Below, one piece after another: positions 6,116-6,900 of a stretch of DNA of 6,900 bases. A model generated the notes under the pieces. That model was not told where the DNA came from. It saw only the letters and a list, made by a program, of their open reading frames with translations, and did no database searches. The position numbers and the translations under genes were made by a program. The stretch is taken from contig JALSTJ010000426.1 in assembly GCA_026983815.1 (NCBI GenBank), positions 1 through 6,900 on the forward strand, given 5' to 3'. This stretch comes from Flavobacteriales bacterium. GTDB taxonomy: Bacteria > Bacteroidota > Bacteroidia > Flavobacteriales > Flavobacteriaceae. The first letter of the stretch is position 1. Each line of letters opens with the position of its first letter.

Positions 6116-6900
6116 TTAGTTAATAATCAGTTTTTTTCCGGTTTGATTGATTTTTAAAAGATATATTCCTCTATGTAAACCGGATAAATCAATATTCATT
6201 TGGTGTTTATCACTTTGGGTTCGATAGATAACTTTACCTGTGATATCCAAAATTTCTATTTTTCCTAAATTATTTTCCGAATGAATATAAATCCTGCCTT
6301 GTGAAGGGTTCGGATATATGGTGAAATCAAATTTATCCTTATGCGTAATGGCAGAGGTTCCATCATTTCTATATAAACTGGTATTTGGTGCGTCATTATA
6401 AGATGATCCGGTAACAATTAAATCCATATCTCCGTCATTATCAAAATCTGCGGCTTCTGCATCTCCGTAATTTTCAGCTGCTAAACTAATAGATGTTTGT
6501 TCTAAGAAATTATTAGTTCCGTGTTGAATAAAAATTCTTGAGTAATATGAACCGTTTCCTGGCGTATCATTAGCACCGGTTAAGAAAATGTCGAGTTCTC
6601 CATCAGCATTAAAGTCTGCAAATTCAATAGCGCTATGAGATAATCCGGGAAAAGGAGTATTGGCAACTTCCGTTAAGTTTCCATTGCCATCATTGTGAAA
6701 AAGTGTGGTATGTCTTTCGGTGCCACTAGCTCCACCGACTCCGGAAACAATTAAATCTATATTTCCGTCATTATCATAATCTCCCCATTCCAAATCTCCC
6801 AACCAAGATTGAAAAAAAGCAGTGGAAGTTTCCGTAAAAGTTCCGTCCCCATTGTTGTGCCATAATTTGGTGTATTGTGTACTGGTTACATCGCTAAACC
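6116..6900 (-). CDS. Secreted FG-GAP/VCBS-repeat protein with T9SS type A sorting domain, C-terminal part (5' end beyond window)
   Basis: The reading frame stays open to the right edge of the window, so the start codon and N-terminus are missing. The visible 261 codons hold at least three FG-GAP/VCBS-type repeats. Each has an Asp-rich calcium-binding-like loop followed by a strand: DYDNDGNIDLIV, DFNADGELDIFL and DFDNDGDMDLIV. The repeats are linked by segments such as LWHNNGDGTFTE, LFHNDGNGNLTE and LYRNDG, typical of beta-propeller blades. The last 70 or so residues are a T9SS type A sorting domain: IYPNPSQGRIYI, then ILDITGKVIY, LHRGIYLLKI and the end GKKLIIN. The protein is expected to be exported through the outer membrane by T9SS and secreted or anchored to the surface. 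Function is unknown; such repeats occur in adhesins and in many large extracellular proteins of this phylum. An in-frame TTG at 6800-6802 is not a credible start because the repeat pattern continues upstream of it. Confidence 0.88.
   Translation of the reverse strand, partial: FSDVTSTQYTKLWHNNGDGTFTETSTAFFQSWLGDLEWGDYDNDGNIDLIVSGVGGASGTERHTTLFHNDGNGNLTEVANTPFPGLSHSAIEFADFNADGELDIFLTGANDTPGNGSYYSRIFIQHGTNNFLEQTSISLAAENYGDAEAADFDNDGDMDLIVTGSSYNDAPNTSLYRNDGTSAITHKDKFDFTIYPNPSQGRIYIHSENNLGKIEILDITGKVIYRTQSDKHQMNIDLSGLHRGIYLLKINQTGKKLIIN

Noticed and set aside
6800..6802. TTG as a possible start of the FG-GAP gene
   Set aside because: The frame stays open upstream to the window edge and encodes another repeat-linker of the same family, so this is an internal leucine codon.
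1..6900. Signs of mobile elements, CRISPR arrays, tRNA or rRNA genes
   Set aside because: No transposase or integrase motifs, regularly spaced repeats or tRNA-like cloverleaf were seen; the repeats in the FG-GAP gene are protein-level repeats.

Overview
The window looks like a chromosomal piece of a member of the Bacteroidetes, most likely class Flavobacteriia. It is AT-rich. Three predicted secreted proteins end in type A sorting domains of the type IX secretion system (T9SS). Start codons lack strong Shine-Dalgarno sequences, and boxes matching the Bacteroidetes -7 promoter element TAnnTTTG lie upstream of several genes. Genus cannot be set from the sequence alone.

Layout from left to right: (1) positions 1-61, minus strand, the first 20 codons of rsmA (16S rRNA dimethyladenosine methyltransferase), cut by the window edge. 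(2) Positions 62-150, an rsmA promoter box and a hairpin terminator. (3) Positions 151-2790, minus strand, a two-gene operon. Its first gene encodes a 627-residue multidomain secreted protein with a thioredoxin-like CGWC site (Omp28-related). Six bases later comes a 249-residue secreted protein with a two-cysteine N-terminal domain. (4) Positions 2954-3835, minus strand, a PPK2-family polyphosphate kinase resembling class III. (5) A 90-base divergent intergenic region. (6) Positions 3926-6060, plus strand, folE (GTP cyclohydrolase I) and cysS (cysteinyl-tRNA synthetase), 2 bases apart. (7) A perfect 16-bp hairpin at 6065-6100, a two-way terminator between convergent genes. (8) From 6116 past the right edge, minus strand, the C-terminal part of a secreted FG-GAP/VCBS-repeat protein with a T9SS tail.

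The genes do not form one pathway. rsmA, folE and cysS are housekeeping genes (ribosome maturation, folate/pterin synthesis, tRNA charging), and ppk2 links polyphosphate to nucleotide phosphorylation. The three T9SS cargo proteins are accessory surface or secreted proteins set among them. I found no insertion sequence, CRISPR array, tRNA, rRNA or phage signal. I did not find a clearly new system. The least-explained unit is the two-gene operon at 151-2790, which pairs a secreted CxxC protein with a small cysteine-containing secreted protein.
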